Assembly (NCBI GenBank): GCA_030248065.1
Contig: JASAMV010000921.1
Coordinates: 1-64,000 of the forward strand
DNA: 64,000 nt
Source: Rhynchonema sp. JSB1_4
Lineage: Eukaryota; Nematoda; Chromadorea; Monhysterida; Xyalidae
Reading direction: 5' to 3'
A program made the translations under genes and the position numbers. Below the pieces are notes generated by a model, which worked only from the letters and a program-made list of their open reading frames with translations, was not told the DNA's origin and did no database searches. Position 1 is the first letter of the stretch. Every line of letters begins with the position of its first letter. Positions 21,495 through 35,000 of this stretch are shown here, one piece after another.

Positions 21495-23059
21495 AATGGC
21501 GTTAATATCAAAATACTGCCTGGCACAGGCTTCATGCAGTGTGGGGACCACTTCCAGGGACGTCAGCAGCCGCAAGGCAAAGTTATACCTGTGCCGTATT
21601 GTAAACAACGGGCATGGCTTGCTAACATCCTCTGATACAAGTATCAAAAAAGAAGTGCATGAGTTTTGTTGTGTCCCACGTGCTGATGTGTGCTGACGAA
21701 AAAAAACAGAAACACGAGCACATTTGCTGACCTGACTTGTTGATCGGCGCCGAGACAGAGTGAAGATTTCCACTAACACGCCCTCCCCCTGAATAGGCCC
21801 TCGGGTGGTCTTATCGGATTAATTCTTTATTGATCACTCAAATGCCAACATTAGAGGTAAAAGCATTCCGTAGAATTAGGGCTCCACAAGGGACCACATA
21901 CATATCAACAGCAGCTCGATATCCGGTTGGAAAACTCAGGCATTCGTACCTGTGCATATTTCTAATAACGCGATTGCCGCGGGCAGCAAACTTTGGTGCT
22001 CAGATCGGATCGGTATGCAATGTATCGGCCTTTGGCACTTGACGTCTTTTGTATTTGGTGGTTTATGGCCCATTGAATCCGTACTCCTGTGACTGCGCCT
22101 GACGCCGGCAGTAGGTGGCAGTCAGAAATTTGTAGCTGCGCCCATTCCGTCAGCCCGTCAATAAAGCAACAACCTTGGACGGTAGACAGAGGAACGGGCA
22201 CATGGACAGGGAGGAACAGGCTCTCACCATCACCCACTTGTCCGTACTATGGATTTGGATTGCTAGCCGGGTGTCAGAAGGGTGTAAACCGCCTTTTTTA
22301 ATGGTACTGTATATAATGCCAACGTTCTGAGACAGTTACATATCGCAAAGCAAGGCAGATCATAATCCGATCCATCACCAAGTTCGATATTTTCAAACTG
22401 CTGCTGCCAAATGACGCCTACTGTGGTTTCTGATTGTATTTCCTCATTTTCTGCCTGTGCAAACGTTATTAGATAACGATGATTTTGTGGTAAAACAACA
22501 ACCATATTGCGTAACTTGAGCTTTTATTTCATAAAAGTTGAACAAATTATATTACTTTGCACTCCTTCGTGTCGCAAAATAGCGACACCAGCGAGCTCTG
22601 TCAACATGTAATAAATATTATTAAAGCTTTGAAAGAATCATATTAACAAGGTACAATCTCATGTGCTGCAGATAATCATCTTTGTTACTTTTTGTTTTCA
22701 GAAAGTTTGCATCCGTAATGTAAAATCCCAATGAGAAAAATCAGCTTCTAATGTTGTCGAACTCTGGTAACGGATAACCGCAGTCCGTGTGTGTCTCCCG
22801 TGCAGGTGTCTAATCTGGGTATCTATATGTATAATTCTTGCGTTCATTGAGAGATGCGTCGACTGCGATCATCAACGACTTGTGTCGACGACATTAGAAT
22901 AAGCGAAACGCAATAAGTTTGCAAATGCAAGCGCCTTGCACGCGGACTCTGAAGTTCTATACAGTGCACAAGCCATATGATGAACCCAAAACACAGCGCA
23001 GAGAAAATACTTTATCGTTGTTGCAAATCAGCTGCGTGCAACATCAGCCAGCCAACCAA
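21495..23059. other. Downstream region of the FRMPD-family gene
   Basis: Expected to contain its 3' UTR; a minus-strand AATAAA is found near 22512. At 22080-22215 there is a fragment of the GGCAGTCAGAAATTTGT element family seen at 51407 and 55568. Nothing else is assigned. Confidence 0.35.
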
Positions 23060-26000
23060 TCAAACATCCCTGACGGCCTGTATGAGCTGTGTGAGTGTAG
23101 CAGCAAGTGTGGTGGATTGACGCATCAATTTTTTCATCTCTGGCGCAGCCAGTGGTTTGTTCTGTGCGTCCCGGACACAGCCGATGGTGGCGTGGAAGGC
23201 GTGCAGACATTCCGTGATCTTCGAGGCCAGCGTCTGTGCACGGAAATATGACGAAGCGTTGGCGATCAGCACCTGGCCCGATTGACACAGCGCGACCGCG
23301 CGCGATGCCGACAGTGAGAGACAACCTGCACATCGGAACAACGGGTACGGTATAGGCATACTGTACGTATGTTGTACATACCAGACGAGACCCGTGCCTA
23401 CGGCCCGGCTACAGCGCCGCGCCCGTGCCGTGCCACCCTCCCTCGAAGACCCGTTTGCATACACAAAGCTACCCGTGAAAATTGACCCGTCCGCACCTCC
23501 GAGGGAGGGGGCCACACACATACGTCTTCGTGTTTTAGTAGTATGGATGTCTGATGGGTTGTGGAACGGCCTAGTCACTACCGCTGTCGTGCTTGTCGTT
23601 TAGAAGCGATAGATATATGACGCTCCAGACCAGATACACAACCATGTGCCGCCGCATGATAACAACGGCTCACATAGTCCCCCGCCCAGCTGTGACCTGG
23701 TCGAGACCCGTCATTTTAGATCACCGCAAAAAATATCACTGAATAGAATGGTGAAACACAGGTTTTGCATCACAATAACAAATAAGGCATACTGTAAATA
23801 CAGTACACCCAGGTACAGTAACCCACCATCAATAGGTGCCCTCACAGCCATGTCAGTGGTTGCAGTCCGCACCAACATCTTTGCCGTCGCCGCAAATCGT
23901 TGTGCGTCCGTCAACAACCTGGTCTTGTGCGCGATGCTCATATCGCTCGCGGCTGGTGCGCGCACTGGGGATCTGCGGATGGGGGTACTTAGCTTACGGT
24001 AATGGCACAAAATCGATAATGCGGGTTGTTTTAGCAGGACCAACTATGGATTTGGTCTCCACGTTTGATTAGATAATTATCTGTTTTGGGTTTGTGTGGT
24101 TTTTTGAACAGAGTAGTCTTGCAAAAGAAAATAAAGTCATCTTTATTTACAATCGTGAGACCGATTAGAGCACAGTAGAGAACACTGTGGTCCATTCGCC
24201 AGACGATAAACCGGTACACCGCTTATATGTGACCAGCAGCAGGACATGAAAGGCAGCAGCGTGCTGCATAATCCACTGCTTGGGTGGGGTCTTTTCACAG
24301 ATTATTTTTTTAGATAATCGAATACATTTTGACAACACCTCTTGACCATCAGCTGACCAACCCACCTGCTTGGCATGTGCTCTATCGTGTCGCTGAGTTG
24401 CACGATCAGCACATCCACCTGCGCCTGTACTTTGGCAAAGTCCATGCTCACACCAGCGTCGAGCACACAACCGTTACCGACCTGTAACTTTCTCTTACTT
24501 TTTATGTTTTTTCAAATGCTAAAAGAGAAAAAAGATTTTTTCATTACATATATCTGACCTCACTGGGCACCGAGCTGCTGCTGATGACTGACAGACACGA
24601 CGAAGTGTCGGGTGACATGGGCGATTCCAGGATTGATTTCAGTGGCGGGGGAGCGAGATTCGTTCTGTACGGGAGCAGGATAAAATGTCACATTCAGTTT
24701 GAAACAATTTTTCCATAATTTTTGTATCAATCATGCCACAACTCTAAACAATTAGCAAGACCGAAGAAAAATGTCCCGAATATAATGTACGGAGGAAACA
24801 ACTTGTCGGGTTGCTGCTTTGAACTTCTTGGAGTTTGAAAAACTAAAAAAACATCGGTGTGTGCATAATATTGTACAAGCATTCACCTATGATTCTGATG
24901 TTTCATACGCGGCGATCGTCCCGGACTACCGTAATGCGGGTCGACTGATCGCACCCTGGCGAAGAACTTGCGACGTTCCTTCACTGATGGAGACTTGACG
25001 GCGGCAATCCTGTACTCCATGTCGTGACCCTCGGACATTTGCAGCTGTGATGGACGGGGAAAGAAATATACTGACTGTGGTTTGTTCGTTGGGATTTTTA
25101 CGCTCACTCAGCAAGACACGTGAACAAAAACTGCATTCAAGACTGAAACTTTATGCACTGCGGGCATCAAACTCCATGTGATGATCGTTTCCGTCCGGGT
25201 TCCCCGTGACTTGTGGATATTTCGAGGTTTACCAGAGCCACTAATTTCAACCGGCCTAAAAATTTCCCAGATGAAATGAATGAACAGCGTTTACCGCGAT
25301 TGTACATTTACATATATCAGTAAATCTGAAAATATCCTGGACAAAAACTAAATTGACAAAAGTCTCATCGTTCCAATTTAAATTAGAATTAACAAGCTTG
25401 GTGTGTATTCCTGTTTCAGTCTTAATTGAAAAAATAGCCCATTTTCACAAAAAAAGAAGTACAGTTCCTAGGTTATGTACCTCGATAGAGGACACGCCCT
25501 GTTCCAGCACCTCCAAACCGCAGTAGTTCTTCAAATTCACCCGCCTGATGTGCGGGGGTGAAAAGTCGGTGTTCTCAAGACCAGTGAACTTCTCCAACGA
25601 AAATCGCCGAACACTTCCGCCACCGCTCAGCTGAAATCAACAGTTGAATCCGGTAATTTATTATGCTCAAGCTTTCAAAAGATGCTGGGTATCATAACAA
25701 TTTTCAGGTCTGCAAATGTTTCGAAGTAACCGTAAACTTTGGGATTAACGCTCAACTACAGTACTGTTCGATATATTTTACGTGCATGAATGTGGTATAT
25801 TGAGCCCAACAACTGTGATCTTTCATGATCTCTCTCCTTTATTGTTTAACAGGATTTGCCACATTGCCTAGGGCGTTTGCATTCACCTGGCACTGGAGGT
25901 GCAAAACTACAAAAATACAAAAAAAAAACAACAATCAACAACCAACACTGCTTGACGATGTTGCAGTCTCGGCCTCATGCGGCTGTTGTGCAGCACTTGC

Positions 26001-29000
26001 ATCACTTGCAGAGGAAGCGATGCCACTGCTGGCTGGCTGATGTTTCATTGCCGCCATATCACCCGGCAGTGGTTGGTTGTCTAATTTGTCCTTGGGAATG
26101 TCGGCAAACGCGGGACGTTCTTGATCTTGATACACGCCGGGTCGGGAACCTTGCAGACGCTCAAGACTCGTCGATCGGATAGCCGGCGGAAGGGGAGTGG
26201 CACTGAGTGTTGGGTCGCGACCACTACGGGATGGACGCGGCGCGAAGACGGTGATGCGCGAATCCTGCAATGTGCAAGGTTGGCTGATGGGACAGTTGAG
26301 AAAGCCAAATTTTCAATCAGTTGTGCAAGTCAAAAGATGTTTTGCTTTGAGTCACTTGTATTCATTCGCACTTAAAGTCTGTGAAATACACGAAGCTGAA
26401 AAAATGCGCTGGACAACTTATAGTATATTATAATTTCATCTCAAATCGCATAATGAATGAAGCGTATTATCCTACATTAAACGAAACTTAAGATGCCCAG
26501 TTAAAGTATATAGTGCGTGTATAAGTGGAAGTGCGTCCTAAACACACCTTGAGGACTCCAGTGCCAGTCGCTGAGGTGGACTGTGTTTCCGATGAATTCT
26601 TAACGCTCGGACTGAATCGCACAACCTTGGGTGTTGCCGGCGGCGGTCGGTGCATAGACGAACGCTCAACTGTAAATGGAAGTGGGCTGCCTTTTATGGA
26701 AGCCAATTCTTTTGAAAATTTCTCTATGTATGTATGTATATAATGTATCCGCTTTTCATTGGATTTTTAAAAAAAAAACGCCAATGAAAGTGATACACAT
26801 TGCATTATACTGGTTTCGGTTAGCTATAAATACATAGGGTGGAATTTTCGAAACGGTGTAAAGGTCAGTTGGGCGTAAAGGTCGGTGTAAAGTTCGGTCG
26901 AAAGCTCGGTCGGCGTACAGTACCAGCTGTAATTTTTGGCTGATTGAGGCCTGCGCCTGCAGCGCCTGCAGGCTCAAGAGCCTGCGCAGGCTCAATACAA
27001 AAGATAGCAGCCTGCAGAGCCTGCAGGCTCGGCGCAGGCTTCGCAGGCCCAGTGTATAAGCGGTCGCAGGCGCAGGCTCATGAGCCTGCAGCGCCTGCAG
27101 GCTCGGCGGATGCACAGCTGCGCTTGCTTGTTTTTGTGACATTTAGTCATGTACCTTTTATGGACGGAGTGCGTATTATCTCGTATTTAGCCATTAGTAT
27201 ATGGTTATATGATTACCTTTCTTATAGTTTTCTGCTGAAACTTGACAAAAACGCGAAAAGGAACTTGTTTCTTATTAAACAGTGAATCTGGATAAAATGT
27301 GGCCTTATCGACAGTTTTATTGCTTATTCTTTCAACGCTTTAGTTTTTTTCAGCGTGAACGTTGTATAAATGCTTCAAACAACTGAGAGAAACTGAATTA
27401 AAATCATATCACGAAGCACAAAAAGTAGCTGTGCATCCGCCGAGCCTGCACAGCCTGCAGGCGCTGCAGGCTCATGAGCCTGCGCCTGCGACCGCTTATA
27501 CACTGGGCCTGCGAAGCCTGCGCCGAGCCTGCAGGCTCTGCAGGCTGCTATGTTTTGTATTGAGCCTGCGCAGGCTCGTGAGCCTGCAGGCGCTGCAGGC
27601 TCTGCAGGCGCAGGCCTCAATCAGCTAAAAATTGCAGCTGGTACTGTAGCTCGGTGTAAACGTGAAACATTGCCTGTTATTAACGTGGAATGTTTCAAGT
27701 TTACACCGAGGTCTATCACACTGAGCTGTCGACCGAGCTTTCCACCGACCTTCACACCCAACTGACCATTCACACCGTTTCGAAAAGATCACCCATAGCT
27801 TCAGAGTCAGGCTCGTGACTTTGAGAGAATAGCCTAAAGTGCCTCTGGTTCTTTTAGAACATGCTTGTGTACGTTTACCAATGGTGCCTGGTTTTGGCGA
27901 GAGGATCTTTGCGTTCACAGCGTGGACCGCGGTCGCAGCAAACATGAATCTCGGTCTGGTTTCTTGACTTGCAAGCTGATGGTTCAACAACATTAGTTTA
28001 ATTGGATGCAAAAGTTGATGCCCGCGATTAAGAACAAAAGCAACAAAACGTTGGTAAAAAAACAAGGTTTTTTGAATATATCTTGGAAGATTCACAGATC
28101 GAAAACTCACGAAGTCTGATATAGAGCAATACTGCGACCGATTTCAGAGCAAGATTTATGTTTGCGTATCGGTTTGTGCCTATGCCACGTGGTCTGTCAC
28201 CTACAATGTAGTCTATGACACAGGCACTGTCTTGGAAAGAAAACTGATTTTTCAAACAAAAATGGCAACGGTGTTGTCGCGATTGTGTTGCACATGTCAC
28301 GCATGCGGGTGTGGCGCATGATTAATGACGCACAAAAACATGAACCTGCTTTTCGCACGGGAGGTCAATTGAATCAAGTCTGCAGCCTTGCAGAACACAC
28401 TTTTTTTCCTATCGCGCGCCTGCGTGTCTGAGATTTGGGAACCTTGGCGCCAGATGCCCTTTTTGTCAGCATAAAGTTTTATGTTGTTAAAAGGACGTGT
28501 TGTGAGTTCGTTCTGGTGGATGGAGTCAAGCACATTTTTTCGGTATGTATGGTACCACGCCCAAAAGGTTTTTTGATTATCCAGACTTCAATAGAACCCT
28601 CTTTTCCGCACCATATAATATATACATACATATGTATGTATGTACATAAGTTTCTCAATAACCTTTTTAACGACAGCTCGAAAAGTCGTCAAAAGCACGT
28701 GTGAAATGAGGCTGACTGGGAGATAAAGGTGGATTTTATGCCTCGTACTGCATACTCTGATAAAGGTGATGTTTTAATGGCGTGGTTCCAATTCCAAGTC
28801 CAAATACAGCACATACATACAGTATAACTGCAATAGAGGAATTGCTACAGTGTAGCAAAACGACTTGCTTTCCAAATGGTTATGAGTACTAATTTTGAAG
28901 CATGAAGGACAAAAAACAATGCGCAGTTCCAACGGTGTGCGGCCAAGGTCGGTTCTGGTCAGATAACGCGTGAATTTCAGTAATATTTCAGAAAAGTTTT

Positions 29001-32000
29001 TAAGATTTCGTGAAATTTATACGATCGTCAAAGGCCGTTCAAAATTACGGCTAATAGAACTGTGTCCAATCAAGTCGTCAAACAGGCAATAATACATGAG
29101 CCCCAAATGAGCGCCAGAAATAATACATGTGATTTGACCACTTGATTTGACTACTATAAGCCGAAATTACTATCATCCACCAGTATTATATGTATAACAA
29201 CCAATAAAAACGATACGATTTAGCCTTGTGGGCACGCATTGCGTTAGATCTGTGGATGCAGTTTCGGCCCACGCAATGGACCTAACGCAATGCGTGCCCA
29301 CAAGGCTAAATCGTATCGTTATTGATCTATCATCTTTTGTGCAAAGCACGTCCACAAGACAGCACCCAGTGCACTTTGCAGCCAATAAAAAATCTGGCTG
29401 ACCGAGCACATCAACAAGTCTGACGCGGATAATTCTCCGGTATATATACTATCATATTAACGCTATCAAAACTTGGTGATCGGATCGGATCGTACCTGTC
29501 TTGGTCGCGTGCGATTTTTTGGATTAAAAGATATGAAGGAATTTAGTGATGCCACTAATTTTGACCAGCGTAAAAGCTGCTCGCGGGTTTAAAAGATGAT
29601 CAACTATTGCGCTGGTCGAAATTAGCGGCTCTGATAAATCTCTGAATGCAAAGATCGCAAGACAGATTCGATCCCGATCCGATCGATCACCAAGTTTGAT
29701 TATCAACCAACGACCCATGTAGGTGTATACCTTCATCCAAGCGTCCGTCCTCGCTGCGTGGCGGACTGGTCAACGGCGGCGGAGGGACTATGGATCGACG
29801 CACGAACTCCTCAAACGCGGTTGGGTCGCTCTGGATTGATGGGAAGCCACTGCTGGTTGATGCGGTCATACGGGAATGGTGGTGATGCTCGCGGCTGCCG
29901 GCGCCACTCAGACTATCTGCAAGCAGCAATCGGAACGTGAAACATTATGTTTTTTGCGCATGATGTGATTTTTTGTGCAAAAAATTATGCTATGCTACAT
30001 ATGTAGGTACTGATCTGATATTCCCTCTTGAGGCACAAGCCCATCTGGAGCATTGGCTGTGATGATGCCCTGGTGCACCGCCCGTGTGTGAAACAGAACA
30101 CCTAACAGGCCAAACACATGGTGCTGCTTGTGCCTAATGTGAAAATTTGCTGCCTATACCTTTTGCATCGCCCTCCATATTCGATCCGATAGGCTGTGAA
30201 TCTATACGTTTTATTCTTCGTATTTTTTACTATAAACAATAGAAAATTTGTTGTGTAGTCCGCTGCCAGATGGGTTTTGCGGGTAGGGGTCGGTCTGGAG
30301 TGGGGTTGCCCATGATATTTGGCACAAGAATGTGTACCTACCACGAAAAAAACGGCAGCGCTTGAAGAAGATTGGTTCGTTCAAAACCAACTTCGAACAT
30401 ATAACAATAAGCACACACAAACAATCCAAATCCAATTACTGTGTATGTATTCGAAAAAGTCTGTCGTTATGTCCATGATGATACACAAAAATTTAGAGCG
30501 GCCTCGAAATGAAATTATCCCTACAGTTAACTGTTTATTTAGCTCGGTATGGATGTGGCTTACTTTGTCGTCGCAGCCGCGTTGGTTGGGGACCAAGGTG
30601 CTCCAGACTGCCGGCCCGACAATACGAGTAGAACAATGCGGAGAACATGATGAGCGGCCTTGGGCTCGGACCGGGTTCAGACAATGATCTCCGTCCACTG
30701 ATAAGGAGTTGATGACGTCGTTTTGCGAATAGCGTGTATTACATATTTGTTTGGGACGGGGTCGCCGAAAGAGTGGGCTTTGTTCAAAAGGACCGAGCTC
30801 AGATTTGCGAGTTGGTATACATACGGCTCTGTGGGAAGGTTGCAAGGTCCATGATGAGACAAGAAAACAAGGCTTTGGGCTGACGCTTGTGAAACAAGTC
30901 GTGAAAGCTACGCTGTCAGCGCTTGACTCCCACTAAACGCGAATATGAAGGCTCAAGTTTATGCATAACAACAGTATCTTTTTGTGCGCGATAACATTGT
31001 TTTCTGTGCGCATACTGTACCATACCTACTGTATATTGGATGAGGCTACAGTATATGCCACACACAGCATTTGAGACCCTAAGGAGTTGCAAGTCGTGGG
31101 CGTGCTGACCAAGAATTTGCTGCATGAAGGTTGCCTGTGGTTGAACGACGCAGAAAAAGGCAACGCACTTTCTGATTTTCCTCGTGAGCAAAGAAGCGAC
31201 TTGGTCCACCAAAACGAGCGCGCGATATTTATTTTGTTACGTTTTTTAGTTTGAAAGGTTCCAAACCCGAATCTAAACTTCAGCAGAAAATAAACACGCA
31301 TGAATTCTCCAGATTTTTAGGAGCATGATTTTCAAGGTGCAAGTAACGCGGCTAAAAAAAACCTGATATGGTTCCCATTTTCGGTCATATACTGTACGTC
31401 GCTAACAATAGCGAGCAATTTGGTGGCACAAGCCAAGTCGGGTGGGTATGTGCATTGGGGTACCATACGCTCATCCTTTATCCATGTGCATCAGCTTTTT
31501 TCGGATGCTCAGCTGCTAAAGAAGTGCTGGTAACATTGCTTTGACGCAGTCATGCGAGACAGAAAAGGCGTGCATGTTTTTAAACCATGAGCAGTTTCAG
31601 GCGAAAAAATCGGAGCTTATAATGTAATGTGTACCATCAGTACAACAGAGCAAGAGCAGTACATGCATACTGTATGTATACAAACGAAAATGCGCCATGC
31701 CAATCACTGGGCTATGTATTGTACATTGGAACTTGTTGCTTGCACGTATAGACAAAAACAAACCAAAAGAACAACTGCGAAATAGCGTGAGCGCACTCGT
31801 TTTTTTTTGCGCGCGCGCGGACCCAGTTTTCTCTTTTTAGTGGGCCGCGCGCAAGGCTGACCAAACAACTTCATAAAGAGCTGAACCTCCTTATACATGC
31901 ACGAACCAACGCCAAACTCTCGGCAGTTCCCTCCTAATTGGTACTTTTCCGCGACAAAAGACACCCTTCTCTGAATGCAAGGCTCAATATTTGCTCATTC

Positions 32001-35000
32001 TAGGCTTGACGACAGAACCAACAAAACAGCCAAACAACATGCCATGCCATCGCATGAGCACTTTCTGTTGGCGGATGGAGATTGGGACTGGGTCGGGGGA
32101 ATTTGGGAAGTGTAGGAATCAGCGAGTGAAACATTTTGCAGCGTGAGTTGGATTTTTTAGTTCCGCCATGATTATCGTATGCGGCAGAAGCAGTGAAAGG
32201 GAACGTGCATACAATTGATTTGAACTTGAAACTGCAAAACGTTTTCGAACTGTGCTTGTTTTGCTTTTGCAACTCTGTTTTAGAGTTTAGTTCTGTTTTC
32301 CCTCGCTCGTGCTATCAGCCCCGTTGTGTGCGCAACTTGAAAAGCAGTCAACTTGACAAAAAATGACGACCACATGTATGACCATAGAGAAGAGAGGGTG
32401 ATCTTTTCGCTCTCGCCCTCTCTGTCTCTGTGTGTGGCTGCGTGCGCTTTCAGCGCATGAAATAATGGCCAAAACAACAAGCGCAAGGGACGAAGACAAA
32501 AACAGAGAAAATGCGAAAGTCCTGAGTCCGGAAGACTACATCCGCAAACTTCGCGCGCCTCCTGCCGGGACGCGCAGCACTTTTTGGGTTTAGGTTAGCG
32601 GCATGGAAAGTGGTATTTTTGGAATTAGAAGTCGTCCTCCAAATGCATAAGAAAGGCGAAACTGCACGCCAAGTTTTGTTTGGAAAGTATACCACCATCA
32701 CAGTTTGGCTTCGAATATTGCTTGGTTCAGTTTATAAGCCCATGGTACGCATTTACAATGATATGGCGGCATAATGTATGTATGTATGTAGGTATGTAGC
32801 TTGTTTTGTTTTGGCCTGTTTAAAGGTCCCTAATGGTTGCCTCAATTCCAGAATACACAAAACAAACCATATATGTACCTATGTAACTTGAAAAAACTGC
32901 TGAAAATTGATCGAAGTGGTCATGCGTACCGCGCCAGAGCTCTAAACGATAGTGAATTTATGGCAATATCTTTAGGCCAAAAAACCGTTCCCTGAAACTA
33001 TGCCAATAGGGTGCATCTTTTATGAACACAATAAAATTCCGCCATTTTCGGTCTCGGGACGCGTTATGTTTTATAGGGCTAGACAAACAACGAATATAAA
33101 GACCATTCCCGATTATGTGCTTCGTGCGTGCCGCTATGGCAATTTTTGCAGTTACCTACATGTAGTGCATTTTTAGTAGTTCGTCTACAGAGAGGGATCA
33201 AATCCAAATGGTATGCAACGCCCACCAGATTCAAAAATGCACGTACAGTATGTACATATAGTGGAAGCAAAATACGCCCGCCCAACCCAATTTTGTACTT
33301 CCCTTTTGGCCTAATTTAAAACATAAATTAGATTAGCAACTGATTTACTGACGTAAGGATGGGGCGTGTTCAATTGGATAAAAAAACACAGAAAAGGACC
33401 GAAATACAATGAAAAGACGTTGGGTCAAATGGCAGACATTCAGTAGGTCACATACTTTCTGGCTTTTTGTTTATCTTGCATCGAAAAGATTTCTGGTTTA
33501 TGGTAGTATACCTACCCACGGCGCGGTGTAACTGCAGTGATCGTTGCCTTTGACACAAACGGGCGATTTATTAGGTGCGATTGCACGCAGACCAGAGGGT
33601 CATGTGACCACAAAGGTGGATGAGAGCATCACTTTCATATCACAAGGTGCAAGCCAGTGAGAAAGAGAGCAACTGGCAAAACCATTTGACCCAACGTCTT
33701 AACCCAACATCAGCAGACAAGGTTAAGCGTGGTGAATCGTACGTTTATGCGTTTTTAGCTGTTTGTTTGAACTTGCTTTAGCGGTGCACCATCACCAGTG
33801 CGAATGCACCAAGGGATGTGACCCCAAAGGTGCAAGTCTGGTACACAGTCAAGAAAATTGACATTCACTGGTTGTTTCCCGGGTTTGATGAGGACTACCA
33901 AGACAAAAAACAGAGAAAACGAAAACTTGACAACACGCTCCATCCAAACCAACCAATCAGCTGGTTTCCATCGTGCTGCTGTGCTTGTCGCTCATTGGCC
34001 AGTTTGAATTCCCGGGCCACCTCCATGTTGTCCCTGAACGGAGTGGGCGGAGTGATGGCTGCAATCATCGATGGGTCGAGGGGCAGCACATTGAGATGGA
34101 CGGGGTCAATGGGATCACCTGCGTATTTGAAACATTTTGTGGCTTAGTGGGTGAACTGGACTCGCAGGTAACGGACAAAAAACGGTTTGGTTTCCTTATG
34201 AATTGGGAGCAAAGGAATCAACAAGTCGAAGAAGCTGCTTTATTTCGGACGAAAATGTGCGGATTTTTTCCATCCGCATTTTTTCTATCGCTGTGTTACC
34301 CCTTCCATCCCGATTGAAACATCAGCTAACCATTCAGTTTCTCCGGTTGTGATGGAGACGGAATCATGGTCAAGTCGATTATATCGGCATCCGGACAGAA
34401 ATTGTCTGGGAACAACAGCAGTAGCTCTTCGAGTGTATCGCCCTCGATACCGCATTTAGCGACGATTCGCTGGAAAAAAGTTGTGAAACTTGAATTTCCT
34501 AAAATACTTCAAGTCCTAATGTACCCCGTGACAGTATCTTTGGTGTCATGCTCATCAACGCGATCAACAAAAGTCACGGTCTACATTTCGGTCAACAAAG
34601 ATTTAGTGGACGGTCACTACAAAGAAGATTCGACTGTAACCATGTAATCATTATTTGATTCATCGCAATCGTGGGTGCTGTCACAACATTTGTTCTCATG
34701 CCTATCAATTTGGCACGCGTATTCCAATCAAGACTTCGCTGCTCTCAGCAACCCTCTTCGTCTTCACACCTGCAACTCCGTATCGGTCAACTGCGTGCAC
34801 GGTAGAGTGTCGGGTGATTGCAAGCCGAAACTGGCATTGGACCCTCGCGCGTGTTTGGGCGATGGCGCGGTGAGCAGATTCAGTGGGCGCTGTTTCTTGG
34901 TCACCCTGTATCGATAAATCGACAAAATGAGAGAAAAATTAGGGAAGCAAAGGAATAGAGAGGGGAAGAAAAACCGCAACTTCGGCACCGGAAATGGTAC

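Noticed and set aside
26756..27628. Leu/Arg/Ala-rich ORFs on both strands
   Set aside because: They mirror each other because they lie in the arms of a foldback element.
27665..27697. ATGTTTCA hits inside foldbacks as independent evidence for the motif
   Set aside because: These and the hits at 45472-45512 and 47404-47511 are paired by the symmetry of inverted repeats, so they should not be counted as independent.
30381..30845. 154-codon minus-strand ORF as a separate gene
   Set aside because: Only its middle part has splice sites; it lies within the FRMPD intron and has no domain.
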